Shown: positions 1 to 8,856 of the stretch, in pieces
How positions within the stretch are numbered: the stretch's first letter is position 1
Layout of the letters: each line of letters begins with the position of its first letter
Assembly (NCBI GenBank): GCA_001464355.1
Contig: LNEU01000027.1
Coordinates: 1 to 64,000, forward strand
DNA length: 64,000 nt
Origin: Burkholderiales bacterium Ga0077544
GTDB taxonomy: Bacteria; Pseudomonadota; Gammaproteobacteria; Burkholderiales; Burkholderiaceae_D
Direction of reading: 5' to 3'
The notes under the pieces: generated by a model
Told to the model about the DNA's origin: nothing
Database searches by the model: none
Seen by the model: the letters and a program-made list of their open reading frames with translations, nothing else
Translations under genes and position numbers: made by a program

Positions 1-34
1 TGAACTCCTTGCTGAACTGTCTACGATTTGCCAT
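1..34 (-). CDS. IS transposase (OrfA-like), N-terminal fragment cut by window edge
   Basis: Only the first 11 codons are inside the window, reading MANRRQFSKEF on the minus strand from an ATG at 34-32. A strong ribosome binding site (AGGAGG) lies just upstream, at about 41-47. A short basic start followed by an FSKEF-type run is typical of IS3-family OrfA DNA-binding proteins, but 11 residues cannot settle the family. The gene continues beyond the left edge. Confidence 0.45.
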   Translation of the reverse strand, partial: MANRRQFSKEF

Positions 35-96
35 TTATTTCCTCCTGATTGATTAAAACACCTTATCTTGGTGTCTTTCAAGTCAGGGACAGGCCA
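1..96 (-). mobile_element. End of an insertion sequence (IS3-like?), partial
   Basis: Read on the minus strand, the sequence starting at 96 (TGGCCTGTCCCTGACTTG) looks like an IS terminal inverted repeat. It begins with TG and lies about 60 bases ahead of the transposase start. The other end is outside the window, so the inverted repeat and any target duplication cannot be confirmed. The element seems to sit inside the IS21-like end that follows. Confidence 0.35.
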
Positions 97-230
97 TAAT
101 TCCAAGTAATGCCACGTCGATCACTCCAATCTCCCACTCACTTTGGTAAGTAGGATTGTGTTCTAAACGTGAGTCAGTTTTGGATGCAAATTATGCGGCT
201 AAGTGGGTCAGTTTTCGATGCAAATCAACA
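97..230. mobile_element. IS21-family-like terminus with two internal direct repeats
   Basis: Two near-identical 25-base units, at 169-193 and 203-227, share the core GTCAGTTTT(G/C)GATGCAAAT with a 34-base period. Multiple repeats of this kind at the tip, ending in TGTTGATTTGCATCG on the minus strand, are characteristic of IS21-family ends. The outer boundary is placed at 230, where the integrase fragment is interrupted. The istA/istB genes are not present inside the window. Confidence 0.5.
169..227. repeat. Two 25-base direct repeats of the IS21-like end
   Basis: Copies at 169-193 and 203-227 differ at only a few positions. They are presumed transposase binding sites at the tip of the element. 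Confidence 0.7.
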
Positions 231-599
231 GGCGCGTGTCGCTGCCGTTTTTTGTAGCCAGGTTAGCGCGATGGCTTCAAAGGTATGCGTGGCTGCAACA
301 GCCTTAGTCTCTTTCGCCTCACGTCTAAATTGTGCCGGATCAATGCCGTCTGCCAGCAACTTACGTGCTTCAGCGCGCTTGCCTCTTGCTTCGAGAAGAG
401 AGATTTCGGGATAGGCACCGAAGGTCAAACGGTTTTTCTTTCCGTTTTCCTGTCGATACGTCATGCGCCATATTTTTGTGCCTGATGCGGTGATCTCAAG
501 ATACATTCCCAAGCCGTCTGGCAATGTGTGGGTTTTTCCTTCAATCGCTTTGGCAGTTCTAACTTGTGTGTCAGTGAGTGGTTTTGCGAGTTTCGGCAT
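225..599 (-). pseudogene. Tyrosine-recombinase integrase, truncated after about 122 residues
   Basis: The protein starts at the ATG at 599 (MPKLAKPLTDTQVRTAK) and matches the N-terminal DUF4102 arm-binding domain of P4-like integrases, including the LPDGLGMYLEI and KIWRMTYR stretches. These enzymes are normally around 400 residues. Here the catalytic domain with its R-H-R-Y residues is missing, and the last codons and stop come from the IS21-like end. It lies just past the 3' end of tRNA-Leu in the same direction, the usual arrangement for an island integrated at that tRNA. It is almost certainly inactive. Confidence 0.85.
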
Positions 600-689
600 T
601 TTGTATCCATGCGATATTTGATTAAGGGCGTATGGATACAAGTGTGGATGCAAAACTGTTGGATTGCAATGGACGCCAAAAGACGTCAT

Positions 690-733
690 AAAACAAAAAA
701 CCCGCATCAGCACTGGGCTTGATACGGGTTTCT
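690..733 (-). terminator. Terminator downstream of tRNA-Leu
   Basis: The arms at 699-709 and 720-730 pair (AACCCGCATCA with TGATACGGGTT, one mismatch). On the minus strand the hairpin is followed by a T-rich tract (complement of AAAACAAAAAA). It separates the tRNA from the integrase remnant. Confidence 0.7.
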
Positions 734-764
734 GGACTACTTTGGACTCTACTGCATGTACGTC

Positions 765-849
765 TGGTGCCGAGAGCCGGAATCGAACCGGCACGCCTTG
801 CGGCGCGGGATTTTGAGTCCCGTGCGTCTACCTGTTCCGCCATCTCGGC
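765..849 (-). tRNA. tRNA-Leu (anticodon CAA)
   Basis: The reverse complement begins GCCGAGATGGCGGAA and ends CTCTCGGCACCA, so CCA is encoded. The acceptor stem GCCGAGA pairs with TCTCGGC. The anticodon loop CTCAAAA gives CAA, reading UUG codons. A long variable arm follows the anticodon stem, as expected for a class II leucine tRNA, and the GGTTCGATTCC T-arm is intact. Its 3' end is the likely attachment site of the lost island whose integrase remnant lies downstream. Confidence 0.95.
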
Positions 850-994
850 AACGCAAGCTGAGTATTATGCTCGATTTCATTGATTTGAGCAAGACCCATC
901 TTGCTGAATTAGCGAAGGTTGTCGATGTCATTTCCAGGCAGGTCATTTTATTTCCACTCAGCTATGACGCGCTGCGCTCACTGATGGCTACGCG

Positions 995-2731
995 TCATTC
1001 CTGCTCTGCCTGCGTTGAGTAAACGCGTCGATAAAGGCGGAAGCGTTCTTCTCTGTCGGCAGGGCGTCGGCCTTGCCAGATCAGTTTCCATTGCTGGTTA
1101 TTGCGCGTCAGATTTGTCGCTGCGTCATTGCCGCGATGGTTGTCTTGCAATAACAGGTAATCGCAGTTTTTGTCTTTAAACTGGGCGAACGGGATGTTGC
1201 CGAAGTAGGCAAACGATGCGCGTTGCGATGCGCCTACATTGGTTGCGACGCAGCGCTTGACGGTTGGTAGTGCAGTGTCCACTTGGCGTGCGACGCTTGC
1301 ATAGCTCTTGATGTAATTCCCCCATGGCAGCCACAGTGTCATCAGCAGCAACCAGCACAAAATGATGCCGCCGGATGACAAGACAACCGCGCGCCACAGC
1401 ACGGATGGGCGACGCGAAATGCGCCAGTAAACAATCCAGATCCATCCTGCCGATGCGGCTGCGGCGATCAAAAAAATGAGCAGGCTGAATTCAGGCTTGA
1501 AGCCCGGCGCAATCTTGAATGCGTTCTTTGCGATCTGCGCTGGCCAGCCAGTTTGCTTGGCAATCCAGCCTAACCAGATGAAGGTCGCACAGGTGCTGAG
1601 CATCATGACCGAGAACCAGTCGACTGCATTGATGGCTCCGCGTTTCATTGTTGGCAAGCCGAACGCGGCGAGGATGGCCAGCATGGGCAGCAGCGGTAAC
1701 AGGATCGCTTCTTCACCACGAGGATTCAGAAAGGCCAGCAATACCAGTGCACCGAAAAATGTCAGCGGCAGCGTGATGTGCAGCGCTTCGTGCTGTCGGC
1801 GCCATGCATAGACGGCCCAGATTGCGAACGGCCATGCTGGCCATGCAAACCAGATCGCGTTTTTGAAAAAGTACTGCAAGGTCGGCAAGCTCGGTGCGCC
1901 GATTTGATGATAATTCCATGCCATCCACGCATCGATGGGGCTTGTTCCAAACGGCTGAATCTGATGGTTTGCGAATATCCATGCCCCAGCAACGATTGTT
2001 GCCACGGGCAGGACGATCAGCATCAGACGCAGCAAAATGCCGCGTTCGCGCGCGGACGCCAGTGCGACGACGCCGAACCAGATGGCGAGTGGCACTACCC
2101 AGCCGCGCGATAACACCAACAGGCCGAGCACAAGTCCGAATGCAATGGCGCTTTTGCTGGAGTGCGATTCAAACAGGCGGGTAGCTGTATAGAGTGAGAA
2201 TGCAACCAGCGATACCTGCAAGGCTTCTGAGGTGGTGCCGTGACTATGAACCAGCAGACCCAGGCAGCCGAGATAAATCAGCAGTGCGCCATCGGCCAGT
2301 GTGCGGCCAAAGTCGCGCGGTTCGGGCTGTCCGCCGAATGCAAGCTTTAATGGTTGCGCTTCAGGTCTGCGCCCGAGTAGATAGGTGGTGTACCAGACCG
2401 ACATCGAACCTAGCAGGAAGAAGCAGATAGGGGCGATGCGTGCGGCCAGCGGATCGCCTAGCAGCCATCCGAATAATTTGATGCAGATGGCGCCCAGCCA
2501 GAATGCAAGCGGTCCTTCATACGGCATCGGCAAGCCGACGATGTGCGGTGACAACCAGTCGACCAAAGAACCGTTCGCCATCGTCCACATGATGCCAAAA
2601 CCGGCAGCGTCGTCAGGCTTCCACGGATCGCGGCCGATCAGGCCAGGCAGGATATATAACAGACACAGTGCGAACAGCGCCCAGCGCGGGAGAGCGTGCG
2701 TTGCGGAGGCGGGAAGGCGGACTGGCTTCAT
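995..2731 (-). CDS. Integral-membrane glycosyltransferase, GT39/ArnT-like
   Basis: This 578-residue protein has about ten or more hydrophobic segments. The early loop carries an acidic DPWKPDDA motif (about residues 35-42), as in the dolichyl-phosphate-mannose-protein mannosyltransferase (GT39/PMT) and ArnT families. Such enzymes use a polyprenyl-phosphate sugar donor on the periplasmic face of the inner membrane. The C-terminal third is soluble-like and ends RPADREERFRLYRR. No good ribosome binding site is visible before the ATG at 2731. The acceptor (lipid A, protein or another glycan) cannot be told from sequence. Confidence 0.8.
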   Translation of the reverse strand: MKPVRLPASATHALPRWALFALCLLYILPGLIGRDPWKPDDAAGFGIMWTMANGSLVDWLSPHIVGLPMPYEGPLAFWLGAICIKLFGWLLGDPLAARIAPICFFLLGSMSVWYTTYLLGRRPEAQPLKLAFGGQPEPRDFGRTLADGALLIYLGCLGLLVHSHGTTSEALQVSLVAFSLYTATRLFESHSSKSAIAFGLVLGLLVLSRGWVVPLAIWFGVVALASARERGILLRLMLIVLPVATIVAGAWIFANHQIQPFGTSPIDAWMAWNYHQIGAPSLPTLQYFFKNAIWFAWPAWPFAIWAVYAWRRQHEALHITLPLTFFGALVLLAFLNPRGEEAILLPLLPMLAILAAFGLPTMKRGAINAVDWFSVMMLSTCATFIWLGWIAKQTGWPAQIAKNAFKIAPGFKPEFSLLIFLIAAAASAGWIWIVYWRISRRPSVLWRAVVLSSGGIILCWLLLMTLWLPWGNYIKSYASVARQVDTALPTVKRCVATNVGASQRASFAYFGNIPFAQFKDKNCDYLLLQDNHRGNDAATNLTRNNQQWKLIWQGRRPADREERFRLYRRVYSTQAEQE

Positions 2732-2802
2732 GAAGGAGAATTGTTTTTATTCGGTTCGGCGTTATTGTGCCGGAAAAAATCTGCACTAGTATGGATAGCA
2801 AG

Positions 2803-2830
2803 AAAAAAGGCAGCCGTAGCTGCCTTTTTG
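2803..2830 (-). terminator. Terminator of rpmE
   Basis: A 6-bp GC stem (GGCAGC at 2809-2814, GCTGCC at 2819-2824) is flanked by A and T runs. It lies immediately after the L31 gene on the minus strand. Confidence 0.8.
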
Positions 2831-2846
2831 AAACGCGGTGAGGAAA

Positions 2847-3113
2847 TTATTCGCCCACTGATGTTTTGGAACCAACGGTACCGAACTTCTTGCGGAATTT
2901 ATCCACGCGACCAGCGGTATCGACGATTTTATGTTTGCCTGTGTAGAACGGGTGGGATTCCGAAGAAACCTCGATCTTGATCAGTGGATATTCTGCGCCT
3001 TCAAATTCAATTTTTTCACGCGTTTGAACGGTCGAACGGGTGATGAATTTGAAATCGTTTGAAACGTCGTGGAACACAACGTTGCGGTAATCCGGGTGAA
3101 TGCCAGCTTTCAT
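2847..3113 (-). CDS. rpmE2: 50S ribosomal protein L31 type B
   Basis: The 88-residue protein begins [17 protein letters not shown] and contains [10 protein letters not shown], the hallmark of L31. It is the longer B type and has no cysteines, so it lacks the zinc-binding CXXC of the A type. Such paralogues usually replace zinc-binding L31 when zinc is scarce. The start at 3113 gives the canonical N-terminus; an upstream in-frame extension is not family-like. It is a single gene followed by its own terminator. Confidence 0.95.
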   Translation of the reverse strand: MKAGIHPDYRNVVFHDVSNDFKFITRSTVQTREKIEFEGAEYPLIKIEVSSESHPFYTGKHKIVDTAGRVDKFRKKFGTVGSKTSVGE

Positions 3114-3319
3114 GATTTTCCTTAAATAGTTTGGTAGCCAATGGACACTTCGTCGGTCGCGCTGCTTCTTGACCCGATTGCCTATCACTTGCCGAGGTTG
3201 GAACGAGCCGAAGATTATACATTGAAAATTCAATTAAATCATGGGTTTGTAGCAAGTTTGCTGATATCGTTGCCGCTGATGTCATTATGGAATTCATCAG
3301 GTATTTAAGGGGGGGCATT

Positions 3320-3952
3320 GTGGCAATTGGTTTGCAAGATGGCATGAGTACGCTGCTGCAGGCGGTCGAAGCCTGCGGCATTATCGCCTTCGCCTGCTCT
3401 GGCTTTATCGAGGCGCGCCGCAAGGAAATGGATTTGGTTGGCGTGTTTATCGTGGCCTTTATCACTGCATTTGGCGGCGGTACTTTGCGCGACATGTTGC
3501 TGGATAGACGACCGCTGTTTTGGGTTGAACATCAGGAATACGCGATTCTGGTCTTTGTTCTGGCGCTGGTGGCATGGCCATTTTTTACACATTTGCGTTC
3601 GGCGGTCGCTGAAAAGACCATCGTGGTGGCTGATGCCTTCGGTCTGGGATTGTTCAGTGCGGTAGGTACTTCGATGGCGCTTGAGGCCGAGATGCCAATT
3701 TTTATCTGCGCGATGATGGGTGTAACGACTGGTGTTTTCGGCGGCGTATTGCGCGATGTATTGTGCAATGAAATTCCGATGGTGTTCAGGCGCGGCCAGC
3801 TTTATGCAACGTGTTCCTTCGTAGGTTGCTGGGTGTATCTAGGCTTGGAATTATTGGACGTGTCGTCAGCTGTGGCTTTGATTGCCAGCGTCGCCGTTAC
3901 CTCGGCAATGCGTTTGCTATCGGTACGACTGAACTTACGTTTGCCTGGCTGA
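3320..3952 (+). CDS. TRIC-type (UPF0126/YadS-like) membrane channel protein
   Basis: About 210 residues forming two similar three-helix halves. Each half carries the glycine/arginine motif of this family: FGGGTLRDMLLDRRP in the first and FGGVLRDVLCNEIP in the second. Family members are homologues of trimeric intracellular cation channels; a bacterial role in glycine or cation flux is only proposed. I favour the GTG at 3320, because a purine-rich AAGGGGGGG sits a few bases upstream. An ATG at 3287 in frame would add 11 residues. Confidence 0.85.
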   Translation: MAIGLQDGMSTLLQAVEACGIIAFACSGFIEARRKEMDLVGVFIVAFITAFGGGTLRDMLLDRRPLFWVEHQEYAILVFVLALVAWPFFTHLRSAVAEKTIVVADAFGLGLFSAVGTSMALEAEMPIFICAMMGVTTGVFGGVLRDVLCNEIPMVFRRGQLYATCSFVGCWVYLGLELLDVSSAVALIASVAVTSAMRLLSVRLNLRLPG

Positions 3953-4029
3953 TTGCAGCAGGATCGCTTAAAAATTTAGGGTATTAAGTAGATCGCAGTA
4001 GATCGACCAATAATTTTATTCAAACAGTC

Positions 4030-4085
4030 CATAAAAAAAGCCCGTTTTCTTTTGCAGAGCATGCAAGGAAAACAGGCTTTTTGAT
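4030..4085. terminator. Bidirectional terminator between the channel gene and rho
   Basis: A long interrupted stem pairs AAAAAGCC...GTTTTC with GAAAAC...GGCTTTTT, with A and T runs on both sides. The hairpin can therefore end the plus-strand channel transcript and the minus-strand rho transcript. Confidence 0.75.
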
Positions 4086-4128
4086 TTTCAGCCTGATCGG
4101 CTAAAGATATTAAACAGAAAATCTCAAA

Positions 4129-5394
4129 TCAAGAATTACCGCGACGCATCATGTCGAAGAATTCGGCGTTGTTCTTGGTCGCCTTCATCTTGTCGAGGAT
4201 GAATTCCATCGCTTCGATCTCATCCATGCCGTACAAGAGTTTGCGCAAGACCCAGATCTTCTGCAATTGATCCGGTTTGATCAGCAACTCTTCGCGACGC
4301 GTACCGGATTTGTTCAGGTTGATTGCAGGATAGACGCGCTTCTCGGCCAGACGGCGTTCGAGATGAACTTCCATATTGCCGGTACCTTTGAATTCTTCAA
4401 AGATCACGTCATCCATACGGCTTCCGGTTTCGATCAGCGCAGTGGCGATGATGGTCAGCGAACCGCCTTCTTCGATATTACGTGCGGCGCCGAAGAAGCG
4501 TTTTGGACGTTGCAATGCGTTGGCATCGACACCACCGGTCAACACTTTGCCGGAAGCAGGTATCACGGTGTTGTAGGCGCGCGCCAGACGGGTGATCGAA
4601 TCCAGCAGAATCACCACGTCTTTTTTCATTTCAACCAGACGCTTGGCTTTTTCCAGCACCATTTCAGCGACTTGCACGTGACGTGTAGCTGGTTCATCGA
4701 AGGTCGATGCCACCACTTCGCCGCGTACCGAACGCTGCATCTCGGTCACTTCTTCAGGGCGTTCGTCGATCAGCAACACGATCATCACTGCTTCAGGATG
4801 ATTGGTGGTGATCGCATGTGCAATGTGTTGCAAGATCACGGATTTACCGGATTTAGGTGACGCGACCAGCAAGCCGCGTTGGCCTTTGCCTATAGGCGCG
4901 ATCAAATCGATGATGCGGCCGGTAATGTTTTCTTCGCCGCGCATTTCACGTTCAAGCAGCAAGGGCTTGTTCGGATGCAGTGGTGTCAGATTTTCAAACA
5001 GAATGCGGTGTTTCGATGCTTCCGGCGCTTCGCCGTTGACCTTGTCAACCTTGACCAGCGCAAAGTAGCGTTCGCCGTCTTTTGGCGTGCGGACTTCACC
5101 CTCGATCGAATCGCCGGTGTGCAAATTGAAGCGGCGGATCTGCGACGGGGAAATATAGATGTCGTCGGTGGACGCCATGTAACTGGCGTCGGGCGAGCGC
5201 AGGAAGCCAAAGCCGTCAGGCAATACTTCGAGGGCGCCATCGCCAAAAATTTGTTCTCCTGATTTCGCGCGTTTCTTGAGAATCGCGAACATCAGTTCTT
5301 GTTTGCGCAAGCGCGCTGCGTTGTCGATGTCCAGGCTGATTGCCATTTCTAGCAGTGCTGAGACGTGTAACGCCTTTAATTCGGATAAATGCAT
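4129..5394 (-). CDS. rho: Transcription termination factor Rho
   Basis: This 421-residue protein is the hexameric RNA helicase that ends transcription at Rho-dependent sites. It begins [18 protein letters not shown], the Rho N-terminal helix bundle, followed by an OSB RNA-binding domain ([18 protein letters not shown]). Then come Walker A SPKSGKS (about residues 180-186), Walker [17 protein letters not shown] and the Q/R-loop region [10 protein letters not shown]. Length is normal. It sits downstream of trxA in the same orientation, as in many proteobacteria, with a 129-base gap that could carry leader control. Confidence 0.98.
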   Translation of the reverse strand: MHLSELKALHVSALLEMAISLDIDNAARLRKQELMFAILKKRAKSGEQIFGDGALEVLPDGFGFLRSPDASYMASTDDIYISPSQIRRFNLHTGDSIEGEVRTPKDGERYFALVKVDKVNGEAPEASKHRILFENLTPLHPNKPLLLEREMRGEENITGRIIDLIAPIGKGQRGLLVASPKSGKSVILQHIAHAITTNHPEAVMIVLLIDERPEEVTEMQRSVRGEVVASTFDEPATRHVQVAEMVLEKAKRLVEMKKDVVILLDSITRLARAYNTVIPASGKVLTGGVDANALQRPKRFFGAARNIEEGGSLTIIATALIETGSRMDDVIFEEFKGTGNMEVHLERRLAEKRVYPAINLNKSGTRREELLIKPDQLQKIWVLRKLLYGMDEIEAMEFILDKMKATKNNAEFFDMMRRGNS

Positions 5395-5488
5395 AATTTT
5401 TGAGTGTCCCGGGACGGGATATAAAAAGGTGGGGGAGTGAACTGCGTGGTAAGTACGGGCTGTAATAAGTGAGTGCTGTAATAATTAT

Positions 5489-5512
5489 GCAGCGATGCGG
5501 GCGCATCGCTGC
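5489..5512. terminator. 10-bp hairpin between trxA and rho
   Basis: GCAGCGATGC (5489-5498) and GCATCGCTGC (5503-5512) pair perfectly around a GGGC loop, 12 bases after the trxA stop. There is no long T tract on the minus strand, so it may be a weak terminator, an attenuator or a 3'-end stabiliser rather than a full stop before rho. Confidence 0.5.
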
Positions 5513-5523
5513 AATTTTCTCTA

Positions 5524-5850
5524 TCAGATGTTGCTGTCGATGAAGGCGGTCAACTGACCTTTTGCCAGTGCGCCGACTTTTTGCGCAGCAGGTACGCCGT
5601 TCTTGAACAGAATCAGCGTTGGAATGCCACGAATGCCGAATTTGGCTGGAACCGCTTGATTAGCGTCCACGTCCATTTTGGCGATCTGGATCTTGCCTGC
5701 GTATTCCTTGGCAACGTCTTCCAGGATCGGTGCAATCATTTTGCACGGACCGCACCATTCTGCCCAGAAGTCGACCAGAACAGGTGTGTCGGATTTCAAT
5801 ACGTCTGTATCAAAAGACGCGTCGGTAATATGTTTGATGTTTTCGCTCAT
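5524..5850 (-). CDS. trxA: Thioredoxin 1
   Basis: This is a 108-residue cytoplasmic protein-disulfide reductase. The redox site is [12 protein letters not shown] (cysteines about residues 33 and 36), with the conserved cis-proline segment [12 protein letters not shown] further on. The length matches classic thioredoxin. Electrons would come from thioredoxin reductase, which is not in this window. It is encoded just upstream of rho and divergently from addB. Confidence 0.98.
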   Translation of the reverse strand: MSENIKHITDASFDTDVLKSDTPVLVDFWAEWCGPCKMIAPILEDVAKEYAGKIQIAKMDVDANQAVPAKFGIRGIPTLILFKNGVPAAQKVGALAKGQLTAFIDSNI

Positions 5851-6142
5851 GTATGCCTCGGTTTGAGGAGAATAGAATAAATCAGCGCCTTGGTGACAAC
5901 CGTTCTTGTCGGTGTTTGCCTGCAGCGCCTCCGGGTACTGAAATGAAGATGGAGACGTTGCGATTTAATTCAAGTTTTGAAGGTGCGGCAAGAGGTAATC
6001 AGGCGGGGTCTGGCCAAATCATAACCTATTTTATAAAAAGTGTGGCATTGCGCATAAAATTTCACGCCGGCTCGCATAAAATACAAACTGATAGTCCTGC
6101 CAACATGTTTTCCCTGTCTTCTTACCTCACACCCACAAATTG

Positions 6143-8851
6143 ATGCCGTCTAGCGCCACCACTATCCTGATTCCGCCATCTGTTGCCTTTTGGGATGATG
6201 CCGCTTGCGCATTGTTGCAAAGCGAGTTGCGGACGCAAGCTGGCAATCTGGCCGCGAATGATTTGTCGGGCGTACGTGTGCTGGTATCGACCTTTGCACA
6301 TATACAGTTGTTGAAAAATGCCTTGGCGCGCCAGATCGGCAGTGCTTTCATCCCGCCGACGATTACCTCTTTATCTGAATATATACGTCTGCTGCCGCCG
6401 GTCGCCGACATATCGTCAACGGCTGCGAGCGAACGTCTGATGTCCTTGTACGCAGATTTGCGCCAGCACGCGTGGCTGAAAAAATTATTCAGCGCGCGAC
6501 GCAATACTGACTTACTGCCGCTGGCAGAAATTCTGCTCACGTTGTCGGATGAATTGACGCAAGCGATGCTGCCATCGATCAAAGCGTCGCCAGATGCGGC
6601 GGACGCACGCTGGCAAGCTGCGCTAGAACAATTGTCGCCAGTTGCGCGCAATCTGTTATCGGATGAAACGCAATTGGTGTGGACGATCTGGAAGAGTCAG
6701 CTCGACGCCAGCGATGCGATCGTCACGCGCTACGCACAAATGATGCGCATCGCGCAGCAAGCGCATTTGCCACTGTTTTGGATTAGTCCGGTAGAACCCG
6801 ATGCAATGGAACAGGCTTTTCTGGATACCTACAGTGAGCGGCAAGCGGTAGCGGTGATGACGCTGGATTGGCGCACGCACACTATTAATCGTACCTATGC
6901 CGCAGCCTGGCCGGAAATGCTGATCGCCGACGATACTCCAGAACCATTTTTCGAAGACTTGCCAGATAGTTTGAATGTTGCAACGCCAACCGCGTTGAAA
7001 TTATATGCAGCACAAAATCTGGAAGCCGAAGCCAAGGCTGGTGCACAAACCATCATCGATTGGCTGCAAGAAGGTAAAACCAATCTCGCCATCGTCGCCC
7101 AGGATCGCGTCGTTGCGCGGCGCATACGCGCATTACTGGAGCGTGCGCAAATTGTGGTGGCTGATGAAACCGGCTGGAAGTTATCGACCACGCGCGCCGC
7201 GTCCGCGATCGCAGCTTGGCTGGAGCTGGTTGCCGCTCGCGCCGAGACGGTAGGTTTGCTGGATTTCCTGAAGTCGCCTTTTGTCTTCGCTGCACTGGAA
7301 GATAAAGCCGAGCTGGTCATGCAAAGTGAAATGGCCTTGCGACGCGCGAATGTATTGAGCGGTTGGGATGCGGCGGCTAATGCATTGACCGCGATTCCGC
7401 AGGCGCAAAGAATGATCAAGCTGCTGGCGCAGCAGGCGAGTGGTTTTGCCGGCCGCAAAACTTTATGCGACTGGATTACGGCGACTAATCAAACCTTGGA
7501 TGCGCTCGGCATGCGTGCGGCTTTACAAGTTGATGCAGCCGGCTCGCAACTTATACAACTATTGCAGGATATTTCGCAGGATTGCGTACAAGTCGGTCAC
7601 ACGTTTTCGTTTTCCGAATGGCGCGCCTTCCTGAATCTGCAACTGGAAGCAAAAGCTTTTGTCCAACTCAATCTTGATAAGCGCGTTGTGATGCTACCTT
7701 TGAACGGCGCACGTTTACGCGCCTTCGATGCGGTATTGTTGGTGGGTGCGGATGCCGAACATTTGCCCTCGCAACCAACTGAAACGCTGTTCTTCGCCAA
7801 CGTCGTGCGACGCGAACTTGGTCTGGCTACGCGCGAAAGTCGGCAACGTCAGCAATTGCGAGATGTGACCGAATTATTGTCGGCCAATGATTGCGTGGTG
7901 ATGTCGTGGCAGGCGCATAGAAACGGTGAGCCGAATCCTGTCAGTCCGTGGATAGAACGTTTGGAATTGTGCCTCGCGCGCGCCGGTGTTGCGCCCATCG
8001 TCACGCACGATGTACAGATCGCAGCGCGCACTCTGCAAGCTTCACCCGCATTCATGCCGGCACCGAGCGCAGCACAACTGCTACCGAAAAAACTATCGGC
8101 TAGCGGCTACAACAGTCTGGTCGCTTGTCCCTACCAATTTTTCGCAACGCGCATGCTGGGTTTGTCTGGCATTGATGAATTATCGGATATGCCGGAGAAG
8201 CGCGATTACGGCGATTGGTTGCATCAAATACTGGCGCAGTTTCATCAGGCTGGTTCGGTTCAATCAAACGAGCGAGCCGCGCTGTTGCAGCAAATTTCAG
8301 ATCAAGTCTTTGCGAATGAACTCGATAAAAGCGCGGCAGCACTCGGCTATTACGCCCGCTGGCAAAAAGCCATGCCGGCTTATCTGGATTGGATAGCCGA
8401 ACGCGAAAACCAGGGCTGGCATTTTGTATTGGGCGAAGAAAAATTCGAAAAAGTTTTGCGCTGGACTGGCGGCGAAATCATCCTGCATGGTCGCGTCGAT
8501 CGCATCGATGAAAATGCCAGCGGCGAACGCGTAGTCCTCGATTACAAAAGTACGAATCAGCTTGCATTGCGCGACAAACTCAAACATGGCGAAGATCATC
8601 AACTGCCGTTTTACGGTTTGTTATCCGACACACCGTTGAGCGCGGCTTTATATATTCCGCTGGAAGCGACGAAGGACAAGATCAAGGAAATCGAAGCGCC
8701 ACAATTTGAAACCTGGCAGCAGACCTTGGCAGAACAAATCGTGCATAACATGCAGGCAATTGCAGAGGGCGCACCTTTGCCAGCAACCGGGCCGGAACCG
8801 GTTTGTCAATATTGCGATGTGCGTGGCTTGTGTCGCAAGGGAGCGTGGTAA
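6143..8851 (+). CDS. addB: AddB-like helicase-nuclease subunit (PD-(D/E)XK family)
   Basis: This 902-residue protein is a subunit of an AddAB-type double-strand-break resection enzyme. The N-terminal half resembles an inactive UvrD-like helicase without a Walker A. The C-terminal nuclease carries GRVDRID and VVLDYKS (around residues 780-803). Cysteines in VACPYQFF (about 662) and the terminal CQYCDVRGLC match the four-cysteine iron-sulfur staple of AddB. The ATG at 6143 is used; a TTG lies one codon earlier. addA starts 5 bases after the stop, so the two are co-transcribed. Confidence 0.88.
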   Translation: MPSSATTILIPPSVAFWDDAACALLQSELRTQAGNLAANDLSGVRVLVSTFAHIQLLKNALARQIGSAFIPPTITSLSEYIRLLPPVADISSTAASERLMSLYADLRQHAWLKKLFSARRNTDLLPLAEILLTLSDELTQAMLPSIKASPDAADARWQAALEQLSPVARNLLSDETQLVWTIWKSQLDASDAIVTRYAQMMRIAQQAHLPLFWISPVEPDAMEQAFLDTYSERQAVAVMTLDWRTHTINRTYAAAWPEMLIADDTPEPFFEDLPDSLNVATPTALKLYAAQNLEAEAKAGAQTIIDWLQEGKTNLAIVAQDRVVARRIRALLERAQIVVADETGWKLSTTRAASAIAAWLELVAARAETVGLLDFLKSPFVFAALEDKAELVMQSEMALRRANVLSGWDAAANALTAIPQAQRMIKLLAQQASGFAGRKTLCDWITATNQTLDALGMRAALQVDAAGSQLIQLLQDISQDCVQVGHTFSFSEWRAFLNLQLEAKAFVQLNLDKRVVMLPLNGARLRAFDAVLLVGADAEHLPSQPTETLFFANVVRRELGLATRESRQRQQLRDVTELLSANDCVVMSWQAHRNGEPNPVSPWIERLELCLARAGVAPIVTHDVQIAARTLQASPAFMPAPSAAQLLPKKLSASGYNSLVACPYQFFATRMLGLSGIDELSDMPEKRDYGDWLHQILAQFHQAGSVQSNERAALLQQISDQVFANELDKSAAALGYYARWQKAMPAYLDWIAERENQGWHFVLGEEKFEKVLRWTGGEIILHGRVDRIDENASGERVVLDYKSTNQLALRDKLKHGEDHQLPFYGLLSDTPLSAALYIPLEATKDKIKEIEAPQFETWQQTLAEQIVHNMQAIAEGAPLPATGPEPVCQYCDVRGLCRKGAW

Positions 8852-8856
8852 TTAAT

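Noticed and set aside
4267-4860. Long plus-strand open frame opposite rho
   Set aside because: It is an antisense shadow of the clearly conserved rho gene; residues are rich in His/Phe/Gln as expected from reversed coding sequence.
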